DNA of 64,000 bases from Prolixibacter bellariivorans ATCC BAA-1284 (GTDB lineage Bacteria > Bacteroidota > Bacteroidia > Bacteroidales > Prolixibacteraceae): positions 302,464-366,463 of the forward strand of contig NZ_JHXO01000011.1 of assembly GCF_000621705.1 (NCBI RefSeq), given 5' to 3'. How positions within the stretch are numbered: the first letter of the stretch is position 1; every line of letters begins with the position of its first letter. The notes beneath the pieces were generated by a model, which made no database searches, was not told where the DNA came from, and saw only the letters and a program-made list of their open reading frames with translations. A program made the position numbers and the translations under genes. Positions 44,251 to 54,124 of this stretch are shown here, piece after piece.

Positions 44251-46536
44251 TTATTCTTTTACCCAAACTCGTTGGGAACGGATGATTAACATTGCCAGGA
44301 AATAGGCAAAGGCACCGGTTACCAAAGCTATTTGGTAGCCAAAGTTAAATGCTACCAACATAATGGCTGTTGAACCCAATACCGATGCGGCGCCATTGAC
44401 GGCAAATCCCCAGTCAACCAGTGAGCCAACCCGCAGCGTTCCTTTCGGGAAAGGCATTCCCATGAAAAAACCGAGCGGCAGTATCAGTACCATGGTAACC
44501 AATATGCGTCCGGAAATAGGTAACAGGACCAGCTTTTCAGTAAGAAATCCGAATAGCAAAACATCCAGGATAATCCAGGCAATGATGCCTAAAAAAGGTG
44601 TGGTTGAACTAAAACGGGAAGAGAAAAAACTCCCGATTCCTGAAGCCAGTAATAACGAGAAAAGGATGGTCATAAAGGCATAGGAGTTGGACCCGATGAA
44701 CAGCGTGTATTTTTGTATCAAAATCACTTCAACGGTCATGAATGCTACCCCGATAAGGAAAAAATAGAGCCAGCCACGCACGTTCAGTTTTTCTCCCTTT
44801 TTCAGGAAGGGAATCAGGTTGATTGGAATAATGAGCAACCCAATGACCAACAGAATGATGGTAATAAGCAGTTTCGCCAAAGGAAATCCTTTGAATTCCC
44901 ATGGTTGAATCGTTTGCAATTCTGAGAATTTGAAATTCTTCCACATCCCCATTTGAGCAGCAAAGGGACGGTCATCCGTTGATGGCGATAAATCCGTTGC
45001 ACTGTTTGGTTGTGCGGCCTTCCAGCCGTTTTCCACAATCTGGTTAATAAGATTGTTCTTGGTGGAATCGGGACTTGGATAGACAATCCGGAATTGAGGA
45101 TAGTTCTCGGCCGAAAGCTTATACAGCGCATTTTCCCATGTCGCTTTCTTCATTGGCTGTTTGCTCATTAGCATCACCATTCGTCCCCTGGCGGGAAAAT
45201 CGTAAACAGCCAAATGACTGGCCGGATTGGGAACATTCAGCTTGTTCATCGCTTCAATGGCGTCGTTCACCAAACGCGGAATGTAAAACTGATGGTCGAG
45301 TAGCATGATACCGCTGTCGCTCATGGCGCGGTAGTAATCTTCGAAAGCTTCGCGGGTAAACAGGTAATTTTCGGCCAGGGCAAACGAACCGGAAGCCAGT
45401 GCGGCAAACGTGTTGGTACTTCCGGAGTAGATGATGTCGAACTTGTTCCGGAATTGCCGCACATATGCGCGACCATCTTCGGTGACCACTTTCACCCGTT
45501 TGTTGTGGTACATGTTTCCCGTGAAATCTTTTAGAAAACCATCCGTCATCATGTAGTTCAGGTAGGGAACCACTTCGACAGCGTGAATTTCTGTCGCTCC
45601 TTCGTACAGCGCATTCAGCACATCGGCTCCGCCGCCGGCACCCAGCGACAAAAAGGTACAGGAATCAGTTCGCCCAATCAGGTATTTGAGCGGATAACCC
45701 GATACCTGTTTCAAAGAATCAGGCTTATCCAGGTTGCCATCAAAATGAATCGTCGGTGCGTGTGCGGCATTATCGATGATACAGTAATAAAAGTCGTCAC
45801 CAGCCTTTGCTACTTTGATGTTCGCCATGGCATCCCAGTGCGAAAAGATGACCGGGAAACGTTCTTTCCTTTCTTTGTGAATCAGTGTATTTGCTTCCGG
45901 AAGGAGAAAGAGAACAAGCAGCGAGAGCACCGCCGGAACCGTCCGCCACCATTGGGGAGCCTGCAGCAAAGCGGCAACGAAAACCGGAAGACATATCAGC
46001 AGCGTTGTTCGCTGTGTTTGAATGGTATTCATTAATAATACAGCGACGACCACTCCGAGGCCTGCTCCAATTAAATCGGCCATGTAAAGTGTCGATATCT
46101 TTTTGTTGTTGATCTTGAATAATAATGTCAGGGCCATGCCTCCCCAGAAAAAGGAAGAACTGAGGATAATGATGGTTAGAATAAATTTCATCAGCATCCA
46201 GCCACTCGAGAACAGATGGGTGAAGTTCAAATCGAGTCGCAAAACCAGCATGGGACCAATCAATGCCAGTATTCCCGAAAGGGTAAGATATACCCAGATA
46301 AGTGAAGGATTGTTTAGTTTTTTAAAAAAGCGAATGCTTAGTCCGCCGAGTCCCAGTCCGAGAATGGCCAGCGAAAGAATGAGGAAAGCAAACGTGTAAA
46401 AGAACTCGGCGGAGAAGATGCGCGTCCACAATATCTCCAGCGCAATAAAGGTAACCGACATGAGCAAAATACTCAGCCCATGTTTCCAAATGCCGGGTGA
46501 TTGGGACGGTGAAGATTGATCTGTATGCATATTCAA
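44251..46536 (-). CDS. Polytopic membrane protein with spermidine-synthase-like domain
   Basis: The 761-residue protein has about six or seven N-terminal membrane segments (20-210). A soluble methyltransferase/aminopropyltransferase-like fold follows (about 225-500), with FLSLGAGGGADVLNALYEGA and IHAVEVVPYLNYMM for nucleoside binding and VVTEDGRAYVRQ. Further membrane segments run from about 560 to the end. The aspartate-rich substrate site of true SpeE cannot be confirmed, since IIYSGSTNTFAAL stands near that place, so polyamine synthesis should not be assumed. Similar fusions are widespread but uncharacterised. It is convergent with the nucleotide-sugar unit. Confidence 0.8.
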   Translation of the reverse strand: MNMHTDQSSPSQSPGIWKHGLSILLMSVTFIALEILWTRIFSAEFFYTFAFLILSLAILGLGLGGLSIRFFKKLNNPSLIWVYLTLSGILALIGPMLVLRLDLNFTHLFSSGWMLMKFILTIIILSSSFFWGGMALTLLFKINNKKISTLYMADLIGAGLGVVVAVLLMNTIQTQRTTLLICLPVFVAALLQAPQWWRTVPAVLSLLVLFLLPEANTLIHKERKERFPVIFSHWDAMANIKVAKAGDDFYYCIIDNAAHAPTIHFDGNLDKPDSLKQVSGYPLKYLIGRTDSCTFLSLGAGGGADVLNALYEGATEIHAVEVVPYLNYMMTDGFLKDFTGNMYHNKRVKVVTEDGRAYVRQFRNKFDIIYSGSTNTFAALASGSFALAENYLFTREAFEDYYRAMSDSGIMLLDHQFYIPRLVNDAIEAMNKLNVPNPASHLAVYDFPARGRMVMLMSKQPMKKATWENALYKLSAENYPQFRIVYPSPDSTKNNLINQIVENGWKAAQPNSATDLSPSTDDRPFAAQMGMWKNFKFSELQTIQPWEFKGFPLAKLLITIILLVIGLLIIPINLIPFLKKGEKLNVRGWLYFFLIGVAFMTVEVILIQKYTLFIGSNSYAFMTILFSLLLASGIGSFFSSRFSSTTPFLGIIAWIILDVLLFGFLTEKLVLLPISGRILVTMVLILPLGFFMGMPFPKGTLRVGSLVDWGFAVNGAASVLGSTAIMLVAFNFGYQIALVTGAFAYFLAMLIIRSQRVWVKE

Positions 46537-46794
46537 AGGTTTGTGGGTTTGATAGTTGATTGATTCTTTGGTTATTTAATAGTATCCCGAAAAAGGATTT
46601 CATTACATACCGGGACGAAAAAGTATGAATGTTGAGGAACTTATTTAGAAAGCTAGTTTGCAATCGAAGTGCACGATATTTTTTTACTTTTACGTTAAGT
46701 AAACACAGTTTACCTATAGAATAACCTAATCAAAATGCGTCTTCTCAGTCTATTCGGAAGACCATACTCTTTTAATAAACTAAATAATCAACTC

Positions 46795-47550
46795 ATGAAA
46801 ACAACTAACCTGATAGCGCTGACTGTGGGCCTGTTCTGTGTGTCGCAGGTGCTGGCCCAGGAGCCGATGAAAATGAAACCCGAGATGACCGAATTCTGGG
46901 ATCCGGAAGTAACCGTGGTAACACCGGGAGCTCAACCCTCCGATGCACCTTCCGACGCTACTGTTTTATTTGACGGAACGCCCGGTAGCTTGACTGCCAA
47001 TTGGGTAGGGCGGGATGGCAATGCTCCCAAATGGAACGTTGCTGACGGATGTGTGACCGTGGCGCGTGGAACGGGCGTGATTCAAACCAAAGAAAAATTC
47101 GGCGATGTTCAGTTGCACATCGAGTGGAGGACACCGGCGGAGGTAATTGGCAAAAGCCAGGGGCGTGGAAACTCGGGCATCTTTCTGCAGGAGCGTTACG
47201 AACTTCAGGTGCTTGATAATTATAACAACCGCACGTACCGCAATGGACAGGCTGGTTCTATTTACAAGCAATATGCTCCGTTGGTGAATGTTTGCAAAAA
47301 GCCGGGCGAGTGGCAAACGTATGACATCATTTACACGGCCCCGCGTTTTAAGGAGGACGGAACCTTATTTACGCCTGCACGTTTTACCGTTTTGCAAAAT
47401 GGCGTGCTGGTGCAAAACAACGTTCAGTTGCTTGGCCCGACAGAGTACATTGGTATTCCGGAGTACAAGGCGCACGGCAATGGTTCGTTGATTTTGCAGG
47501 ACCACGGCAATCCGGTGAGTTACCGGAATATCTGGATACGAAAATTGTAA
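46795..47550 (+). CDS. Secreted DUF1080 (3-keto-disaccharide hydrolase-like) protein
   Basis: The 251-residue protein has a signal peptide (MKTTNLIALTVGLFCVSQVLAQ) and a single concanavalin-like DUF1080 domain. Motifs include TVLFDGTPGSLTANWVGRDG, FGDVQLHIEWRTP, GRGNSGIFLQERYELQVLD and SIYKQYAPLVNVCKKPGEWQ. The family binds or cleaves glycosides, including 3-keto-disaccharides. The ATG at 46795 is chosen because it opens the signal peptide; an ATG at 46735 would add 20 residues before it. It probably acts in the periplasm or outside the cell. It is 35 bp from the next gene. Confidence 0.88.
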   Translation: MKTTNLIALTVGLFCVSQVLAQEPMKMKPEMTEFWDPEVTVVTPGAQPSDAPSDATVLFDGTPGSLTANWVGRDGNAPKWNVADGCVTVARGTGVIQTKEKFGDVQLHIEWRTPAEVIGKSQGRGNSGIFLQERYELQVLDNYNNRTYRNGQAGSIYKQYAPLVNVCKKPGEWQTYDIIYTAPRFKEDGTLFTPARFTVLQNGVLVQNNVQLLGPTEYIGIPEYKAHGNGSLILQDHGNPVSYRNIWIRKL

Positions 47551-47585
47551 TCATTCATATTGTTTAACCTCAATCAAATATTTTT

Positions 47586-48035
47586 ATGGAATTGATAGAA
47601 AACAAGGGCATCACTTTGTCCGAAGTAGCGTTGCACCACATTAAGCAGACAGCAAAGTGGGCTCAGTTTCTGGCCATCATTGGTTTTGTAGGTACTGCAC
47701 TAATCGTTGTGGCCGGCTTGTTTATGGGGACGGTTATGTCGTCATTGAGTCAATTGGGTGGTAGCGAAATGGCTAAATTCCCTGCGGCCTGGTTGTCTGC
47801 CATCTATATTATCCTGGGAGGAGTTTATTTCGTTCCCAGCTGGTTTCTGTACAAGTTTTCCACCGAAACCCGTACCGCTTTATTGGGAAACGATGAGGGA
47901 GTCCTGACTGAAGCTTTATCGAATCTTCGCCGGACGTTCAAATTTCTGGGCATCATGACCATTATCATCATCGGACTGTATGTGCTGGTCTTTGTTGGCT
48001 TGGTGGTTGGTGCCGCTGCAGGCGCTGCTTTTTAA
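47586..48035 (+). CDS. DUF5362 family membrane protein
   Basis: A 149-residue inner-membrane protein. Hydrophobic segments lie at about 27-50, 68-88 and 118-145. A short cytoplasmic N-terminus (ITLSEVALHHIKQTAKWAQF) precedes them. The overall pattern, with NDEGVLTEALSNLRRTFKFLG before the last segment, fits DUF5362. The function is unknown and no partner is evident. It may be co-transcribed with the DUF1080 gene and ends in a good terminator. Confidence 0.75.
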   Translation: MELIENKGITLSEVALHHIKQTAKWAQFLAIIGFVGTALIVVAGLFMGTVMSSLSQLGGSEMAKFPAAWLSAIYIILGGVYFVPSWFLYKFSTETRTALLGNDEGVLTEALSNLRRTFKFLGIMTIIIIGLYVLVFVGLVVGAAAGAAF

Positions 48036-48062
48036 TTTTAGTTATTTTACATAGATTTTCAT

Positions 48063-48104
48063 GAAAGGTTCTTCGGTTACTGCCGGAGGACCTTTCTTAT
48101 TTTT
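48063..48104 (+). terminator. Terminator after the DUF5362 gene
   Basis: A 14-bp stem with two G-U pairs (arms 48063-48076 and 48083-48096) is followed by TTATTTTTG. Confidence 0.8.
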
Positions 48105-48236
48105 GTTCACTTTCGTGAAGATGCGAAAATGGCCGGTATTCAGGCTGAAGTAGCTTCAAAATGGAGGGGCGTGTGAAATAATTGCAAAGATTTTTTTCGG
48201 AGTTCCCCCTCTTTTTCCGCATCGGTAAAATATCCA

Positions 48237-48244
48237 TATCTTTG
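48237..48244 (+). promoter_or_regulatory. Predicted -7 box of guaA
   Basis: TATCTTTG matches TAnnTTTG exactly and lies 33 bp before the ATG. A TTG at -33 is not seen. Confidence 0.5.
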
Positions 48245-48277
48245 CCGCAAAATTCACAACCCACTTAATTCCACACC

Positions 48278-49807
48278 ATGCAGGAGAAAATTTTAATTCT
48301 CGACTTTGGTTCCCAATACACCCAGCTTATCGGGCGGCGTGTTCGCGAACTGAATGTCTATTGTGAAATTCATCCCTTCAATCATTTTCCTGAAATCGAT
48401 GAGTCAGTGAAAGGTGTCATCCTTTCGGGAAGCCCGTTCTCTGTTCGTGATGAGCTGGCGCCGCGTATCGATCTGGACGAGATAAAAGGAAAGATGCCGC
48501 TCTTGGGCGTTTGCTACGGTGCGCAGTACATGGCGCATTTCTTTGGCGGAGAAGTGGCTCCTTCCGACAGTCGCGAGTACGGCCGTGCCAATTTGAAATA
48601 CATCGACCAGAGCAATGATTTGTTTAAGGGAATCAACCTGGATACACAGGTTTGGATGTCGCATGGCGATACCATCGTGCAGATGCCGGAGAATTATAAA
48701 GTGATTGCCTCTACGTCAGATGTGCAAAACGCAGCGTACAAAATCGAAGGCGAAACCACGTACGCCATCCAGTTCCACCCCGAAGTATATCACACCACCG
48801 AAGGTCGTGAGTTGCTGAAGAACTACGTGGTGGACATCTGTGGCTGTAAACAGGATTGGACGCCTGCATCGTTTGTAGAAACCACGGTGAAGGAGTTGCG
48901 CGACCAGCTCGGCAACGACAAAGTGGTGCTGGGATTATCCGGCGGTGTCGATTCAAGTGTGGCCGGTGTGCTCCTGCACAAAGCTATCGGGAAGAATCTG
49001 ACCTGCATTTTCGTGGACAACGGGTTGTTGCGGAAAAACGAATTTGAAGATGTGCTCGATTCATACAAGGACATGGGCCTGAATGTGATTGGTGTGGATG
49101 CGAAGGAAAAATTCTGGAACGACCTGAAGGGCGTGACCGAGCCGGAGCAAAAGCGCAAAATCATCGGCCGCGATTTCATCGAAGTGTTCGATGTGGAAGC
49201 ACACAAGATACAGGATGTGAAGTGGCTGGCTCAGGGAACCATTTATCCCGATGTCATTGAATCGGTTTCGGTGAACGGTCCTTCGGCAACCATCAAGTCG
49301 CACCATAACGTGGGCGGACTGCCCGAGAAGATGCACCTGAAAGTGGTGGAGCCGCTGAAGTTACTTTTCAAAGACGAAGTTCGGCGCGTAGGAAAAGCGC
49401 TCGACATCAAAGCTTCGTTGCTGGGACGTCATCCTTTCCCGGGACCGGGACTGGGTATCCGAATCCTCAGCGATATTACACCGGAAAAGGTTCGCATCCT
49501 TCAGGAAGCCGACGCCATTTTCATCAATACCATGAAAGAGTGGGGCCTGTACGATGATGTATGGCAGGCTGGTGTGATGTTGCTGCCGGTACAATCGGTC
49601 GGTGTGATGGGCGATGAACGGACGTATGAAAATGTGGTTGCGTTGCGGGCAGTTGCCTCTACCGACGGTATGACGGCCGACTGGGTACACCTTCCGTACG
49701 ATTTCCTGGCCAAAGTTTCCAACGATATCATTAACAAAGTGCGGGGTATTAACCGCGTGGTTTACGATATCAGCTCCAAACCGCCGGCCACCATCGAATG
49801 GGAATAA
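48278..49807 (+). CDS. guaA: GMP synthase (glutamine-hydrolysing)
   Basis: Converts XMP to GMP. The 509-residue protein has an N-terminal class I glutamine amidotransferase with the nucleophile in [17 protein letters not shown] and the histidine motif in [11 protein letters not shown]. The ATP-pyrophosphatase P-loop is [19 protein letters not shown] near 220. The C-terminal dimerisation domain has [14 protein letters not shown] and [17 protein letters not shown] at the very end. The length is standard. It is monocistronic, with its own promoter box and terminator. Confidence 0.98.
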   Translation: MQEKILILDFGSQYTQLIGRRVRELNVYCEIHPFNHFPEIDESVKGVILSGSPFSVRDELAPRIDLDEIKGKMPLLGVCYGAQYMAHFFGGEVAPSDSREYGRANLKYIDQSNDLFKGINLDTQVWMSHGDTIVQMPENYKVIASTSDVQNAAYKIEGETTYAIQFHPEVYHTTEGRELLKNYVVDICGCKQDWTPASFVETTVKELRDQLGNDKVVLGLSGGVDSSVAGVLLHKAIGKNLTCIFVDNGLLRKNEFEDVLDSYKDMGLNVIGVDAKEKFWNDLKGVTEPEQKRKIIGRDFIEVFDVEAHKIQDVKWLAQGTIYPDVIESVSVNGPSATIKSHHNVGGLPEKMHLKVVEPLKLLFKDEVRRVGKALDIKASLLGRHPFPGPGLGIRILSDITPEKVRILQEADAIFINTMKEWGLYDDVWQAGVMLLPVQSVGVMGDERTYENVVALRAVASTDGMTADWVHLPYDFLAKVSNDIINKVRGINRVVYDISSKPPATIEWE

Positions 49808-49830
49808 TCACCTTGTAAATATATTGTCAG

Positions 49831-49861
49831 CGGGCTGTCCATTTCGGATGGCCCGTTTTTG
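49831..49861 (+). terminator. Terminator of guaA
   Basis: The stem cgggctgtcc/ggatggcccg, with two G-U pairs and loop atttc, is followed by a T-run. Confidence 0.85.
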
Positions 49862-50012
49862 TTTCTGCCAAATTCCCTGTCGGTGGTTGAAAACCCCGAC
49901 AGTGGTCATTGGGAATTATGGATGTTGTCTCGAAGTCTCGGGACAAGATGATGAATTAGATTTCGAATCTGGCCTATTACTATAATTTGGATGGATGACG
50001 AGAAACATGTCG

Positions 50013-50042
50013 CGGGCTGAAATCCCGGTTTAATTCAGCCCG
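50013..50042. repeat. Inverted repeat in the guaA-DUF5686 gap
   Basis: A perfect 9-bp pair cgggctgaa/ttcagcccg (arms 50013-50021 and 50034-50042) lies in a 376-bp gap without genes, just before the dispersed repeat copy B. It may be part of the same intergenic element. Confidence 0.5.
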
Positions 50043-50101
50043 GTGGCAACGCCCCGGGGTGGAATGTTGAATGTTATTGAACGCGGTCGAGCGGTGGTCA
50101 T

Positions 50102-50215
50102 GATTGAAAAACGAATGTTCTTCCGACCGCAATGGCAGAGACATTTATCAACGCGCAACAACAGAAACGAAATTAACGATAGAAACAACAGAAACAGCGA
50201 ATGCCTAACCTGAAA
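50102..50215 (+). repeat. Dispersed intergenic repeat, copy B
   Basis: Homologous to 3080-3190, with the shared words cgaccgcaat, aacaacagaaac and ttaacgatagaaacaacaga in the same order. It sits just downstream of the DUF5686 gene. Confidence 0.65.
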
Positions 50216-50237
50216 TATTGAAACCGAACAACAGAAA

Positions 50238-52703
50238 TTACAACGAGAACTGCAACGAGAAGAATATTCCCAAATTCGTGACATCCGGGTTGTGGTAATT
50301 TAACCGCCAAACGGCATCCACGCGCAGGAGTTTTAAGATATTCTCAACTCCCACCGACGTTTCCATGTATGGCTTTTTACCGAGGCCGGTCATGCCGGGG
50401 AGTAGCTGCATCTCGTTTTGCGTGTTGTTGTTGAGGCTGCCTTCCAGCACCTTTAATCCAGCTACCGTACGCCATTTTAACTTCCGCATCAGCGGAATTT
50501 TGTTCAGGAAGAATCCATTGAAATGTTGCTCCAGCGACAAACTGGCCCACTGGTCGCTGGCAAACTCCTGGTAGTTCATCAGGTTGTAGGCGTAAATATC
50601 GTATGCGTACGTTTCGTTTCCTTCATGGATTTTCAGTAGCGGGAAAGGTACGGTTCCCCATGTTTTCCCGGCGCGTAGCAGATACGTGGTATATCCGAAC
50701 GGACTGATCGGAAGTTTATCGTACATGTCGAAGTAAGCCTTGTAGTAATTGTAATCACCGCCCAGTTCCTTCCGACCCATCGTCAGGTTCACGTTGAAAA
50801 TCGGTTTTTTCGAATCGAGGTAAATCTTCTCAAAATCATCCTGCATGTAATGCTGGCCAGGTGCATATCGCGTTTTCAGCGTAAGCTCTCCGTATTCAAT
50901 ATGGTTGATGGTGTTTCCGTTCGGGGCTATGAAAGGCACGTAAGGTCCCGTGTACATCTTGTTGTAGCTGTATTGCAACTGGTTTTTCCAGCCACCCAGC
51001 CATTCCTTGGTCACCGTGAAATTGAACTGGTTCATCATGTTCAGCTGCGTGGTGGGCGTTTTGCTCAGCAGCGAGGTCATGATGTTATCCTCCATAAACG
51101 CGTTACTGCTTTTCCCCAGCAGCTGGTAGTCGTGTTCGTACTGTGCATTCAGCGAAAGTTCGGGATCTTTCTTGAAGAAGTACTCCGCGCCGCCGCCGTA
51201 TTTAAAACCTTTATCCTTCAGTCCGTAAGCGCCAAAACCGTTAAATCGCCAGTTTTTGCTGAAATCGATGGTTGTGCGTCCGCCCAACCGGAAACGCTGG
51301 CCTTCCACCTGGTTGTAGCTGTACATGTAATAGTACGGGCCGAGTTCCACGGTACCCAAATCCTTGTAGCCGTAATAAAACATATGTATGTAGTCGGCTA
51401 CTGTTTTGAACAGTGGCACATTTTTAATGGAATCGACCATGGAATAAATTTGCGACTCGCTCTTGCTGAGTTTTTCGGGGCGGTTCTCAGTCCAGAAAGT
51501 TGAATCTTTTTCCAAAGCATCACTGGCCACGCTGATTTCCCGTTTCATCTTTTGCAGTTCCTTTGGCGGTGGCGAAAACTGCAACGAATCGTATAAGGTA
51601 GTTTTGCGCCCCATGATGCCAATCATCTTGGCTTCTTTATTCTTCTGCAGGTTGATGTCGGCAAAAATCATGTCCTTTCGTGGTAGCCACCGACCAACGC
51701 TGTAGCGGAATTCTTTGTCGATGTCGAGCGTATTCACGAAGTTGATATTCGCCTTCTTCGATAGTTTCCAGGCCACTTTGGTAATGGCGTACGTTGAATC
51801 GGCTACCCAGAATTTTCCTGTGAAGGTGGGGCTCTGAACCTGCTTGGGTTTGAAGGATACCTCGTACACTTTGTGTCCTTGCACCTCGGTACTGTCGAGC
51901 AGATAATACTCATAAAACAACAGCCCGTGGTTGTTCAGCGGCGATACCAGTCCAATATCCGATACGTGGAGGTAGTTGGCGTAAATATCGAAGTCCTGGT
52001 ACATCTTGCCGGTGAATTCGGTAATCATGCTCGTGGTCATTCCCGAGGCTTTGGTCGCCAATACGCGTTCGTGGTCGGCATCGTCGTGCTGGTGATAGTA
52101 ATCCGAAAAGGTTTCAGTCATAAATACCGGCAGGTACGTTTTTCCGTCCGATTTCAGGGTATCCAAATGGGCGAATACAAAAGCAAACTGGTCCCAAAGT
52201 TTGGAGCCTTTCTTCGGCTTCTTCACATTTTTCAGGTCGATTTCCATCTTGGTGTACACCTTGCACTGGTAATCGGGAAATTTCTTCGGGTCGTTCATAT
52301 CCTTCCGGGCGATAATTTTTCGCAACAGCGGATGCGCCGGGTTTTCCGGGGGCTTGACGTCTATCTGGTCAATGTTGTAGGTTTCGCTTATCAGCCTAAT
52401 GTTGACGACCTGGCTGCCCGGCTTCAGTTTAATTTCCTGCATCTGGTAGCCAACAGCCGATACCTGTATCACGGAAAGGTCCAGTTTGGCCGAAAGCCGG
52501 TAATGCCCGGTCGTATCCGAAATAGCCCCGATGGTGGTGCCTTTGAACACAACGTTGGCATACGGTACCGGTTCGTTTGTCCCGGCATCGGTAATGGTTC
52601 CGCTCACAACAGTGGTTTGCGCGTGCGCAGCTCCTGTCAGCGCGAGAAGTAACAGGGTGATAAATATCTTGCTATAGATTGTGCTTATATTGCGTATCGT
52701 CAC
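50238..52703 (-). CDS. DUF5686 family outer-membrane protein with carboxypeptidase-like N-terminal domain
   Basis: An 821-residue exported protein. The signal peptide ends near AHAQ (29). A carboxypeptidase-D regulatory-like beta-sandwich (about 30-110) carries VSGTITDAGTNEPVPYANVV and GAISDTTGHYRLSA. The remainder matches DUF5686, with many alternating beta strands suited to an outer-membrane barrel and a hydrophobic terminal residue (LGIFFSLQFSL). Unlike SusC receptors it lacks a plug and TonB box. Its role is unknown. It stands alone, with the repeat-rich region upstream of it. Confidence 0.85.
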   Translation of the reverse strand: MTIRNISTIYSKIFITLLLLALTGAAHAQTTVVSGTITDAGTNEPVPYANVVFKGTTIGAISDTTGHYRLSAKLDLSVIQVSAVGYQMQEIKLKPGSQVVNIRLISETYNIDQIDVKPPENPAHPLLRKIIARKDMNDPKKFPDYQCKVYTKMEIDLKNVKKPKKGSKLWDQFAFVFAHLDTLKSDGKTYLPVFMTETFSDYYHQHDDADHERVLATKASGMTTSMITEFTGKMYQDFDIYANYLHVSDIGLVSPLNNHGLLFYEYYLLDSTEVQGHKVYEVSFKPKQVQSPTFTGKFWVADSTYAITKVAWKLSKKANINFVNTLDIDKEFRYSVGRWLPRKDMIFADINLQKNKEAKMIGIMGRKTTLYDSLQFSPPPKELQKMKREISVASDALEKDSTFWTENRPEKLSKSESQIYSMVDSIKNVPLFKTVADYIHMFYYGYKDLGTVELGPYYYMYSYNQVEGQRFRLGGRTTIDFSKNWRFNGFGAYGLKDKGFKYGGGAEYFFKKDPELSLNAQYEHDYQLLGKSSNAFMEDNIMTSLLSKTPTTQLNMMNQFNFTVTKEWLGGWKNQLQYSYNKMYTGPYVPFIAPNGNTINHIEYGELTLKTRYAPGQHYMQDDFEKIYLDSKKPIFNVNLTMGRKELGGDYNYYKAYFDMYDKLPISPFGYTTYLLRAGKTWGTVPFPLLKIHEGNETYAYDIYAYNLMNYQEFASDQWASLSLEQHFNGFFLNKIPLMRKLKWRTVAGLKVLEGSLNNNTQNEMQLLPGMTGLGKKPYMETSVGVENILKLLRVDAVWRLNYHNPDVTNLGIFFSLQFSL

Positions 52704-53112
52704 GATGCTTGCTTTCTTCTTTATACCGGTTATCCGGAATTATTTCCGGAGTCCGCTTATTCGTTATCGTTATGATTCGAATGTTACAGCCTTGGTTGCT
52801 TCATTCTACCGAAGTTCGTTTCCGGTTAACCCGGTTAATAACATTCTTTGGATAAAACGGTTTAATCCAAGGCGCAATTTGCAGATACTTTTCCAGTGTA
52901 TTGCTCTTTCGATTGGTAATTATTCGTTAAGTTTAATACCGGGGCTGCTACTCTTTGCGTTACCGCGAAAAATAGCGGCGGGTTTCTTTCTTTGACCATA
53001 GAAACAGGGTCGCTCTCGGCACGGTTGCTGTTCCTCTTTTGGATACCGACTGCTATATCAATCCGGCTAATGCTATCATGCGGATTATCAGTTTTATCTG
53101 ATGTTTGGCGAA

Positions 53113-53259
53113 TATCATTTCACCAGCTATTGTCTCTTTCTCACCAGCGCTTTCGATCGTCGCACCTGGGGTTTCCATCATCTCACCGGCGATGGTCATT
53201 GTCTCACCAGAGCCTTTCATCTTCTCACGAATGCGTTCCATCATCTCACCGACGATTTC
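53113..53259. repeat. Seven 21-bp tandem repeats
   Basis: Units start at 53113, 53134, 53155, 53176, 53197, 53218 and 53239. The common form is catcatctcaccggcgatgg, with up to about eight substitutions between units. A further, diverged unit may follow to 53280. Because 21 is a multiple of three, both strands can read through as seven-residue repeats (for example GEMMETP and GETMTIA on the minus strand). I see no start or context that supports a gene. The flanks 52704-53112 and 53281-53464 show no gene either. Confidence 0.8.
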
Positions 53260-53464
53260 CAGCGCTGGAAGCCGCCGGTGAGAAGCCGACAACTGTCGGA
53301 GAGATGCCGATGATACATGGTTAAAAAAGGGTGAACTTAGGTGAGGCGACTAAGGTGACTGACGAAGAGCAGCGGGAAATCAGTTAAAATGGCGCATACG
53401 CTAATCGGTAAAGGGCGGCCGCTGAGGAAAAGAGTCCTGGCGGTGAATAATTAACCTCCTTTCC

Positions 53465-53533
53465 GGTTCTGAAACCTTAGTAACCCGTTGGCCTCCGTCA
53501 CTCCCCAACCTTATTAACCTTATTCTTCAGGGG
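53465..53533 (+). repeat. REP-like repeat R1
   Basis: Begins ggttctgaaaccttagtaac and continues with caaccttattaacctt and attcttcagggg. It is the outermost of four related copies around the transposase remnant. Confidence 0.75.
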
Positions 53534-53631
53534 ATATTGTTACGTGTGTTTTTCGGATGTTTAGTGGAGCAACGTCAAAATGATTTTCATGAAAAAGTGG
53601 CTCAGTAGCGGCATAAACCAACCTTCTATTC

Positions 53632-53700
53632 GGTTTTAAAACCTTAGTAACCCGTCGGTCTCTATCTGTCCCCAACCTCATTGACCTTATTCTTCAGGGC
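53632..53700 (+). repeat. REP-like repeat R2, overlaps the transposase 3' end
   Basis: Starts with the perfect palindrome ggttttaaaacc, followed by ttagtaacccgt and an accttattcttcaggg end. The transposase stop codon (53662-53664) lies inside this copy, so the last residues of the protein are encoded by the repeat. Confidence 0.75.
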
Positions 53701-54122
53701 ATCCTGGTAGTGCCTCATAAATTTCTCGTATTCTTCCGCAAATGAATACCTCCGGTGATGTCTTGGCTGGTTCAGGATATATCGGCACACTTTGTCAACA
53801 TCCGCCTTCGATACGGAGAAGGCAGAGGCCGATTGCTGCCATTTGAAACGGCCTGTAACCAACTTATTTTGATTGATGAATTTTTCTGAACTATCAGCGA
53901 CGGCTGTAGCCAATTCCTCCTCAGCTACTGATGGGAACGGGATACTAAAAAATGGATATGATCGGGATTCGCATAAATGGCATATAGTTTGGAAGCATGA
54001 TTATTGACAATTCCGGTTATATATTTCTCTATTCTTTCCCTGTTTTCTTCGTGAATAATGCGCTGACGTTTCTGAGTGATGAAGACGAAATGGGTGTATA
54101 GATTGTCGTATTCAATTTTCAT
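53662..54122 (-). pseudogene. IS200-like / REP-associated tyrosine transposase, frameshifted
   Basis: Two minus-strand frames join into one Y1 transposase of about 153 residues. The first (54122 to 53925) has YTHFVFITQKRQRIIHEENR and the metal-binding HUH motif PDHIHFLVS. The second (about 53940 to 53662) supplies SSEKFINQNK, FKWQQSASAFSVSK and the catalytic-tyrosine region VCRYILNQPRHHRRYSFAEEY. The frames meet where loss of one C from the run in CGTTCCCATCAGTAG produces a stop; restoring it reads RSPSVAEEELATAVADSS, as in intact relatives. It is flanked by inverted copies of the same repeat (R2 and R3). Confidence 0.88.
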
Positions 54123-54124
54123 AA

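Noticed and set aside
52992..53324. Protein made from the 21-bp repeats
   Set aside because: Open on both strands because the period is a multiple of three; no start context, signal peptide or homologue is recognisable.
53925..53945. Programmed frameshift in the transposase
   Set aside because: The join has only three C residues and no slippery heptamer; a single-base loss explains it more simply.
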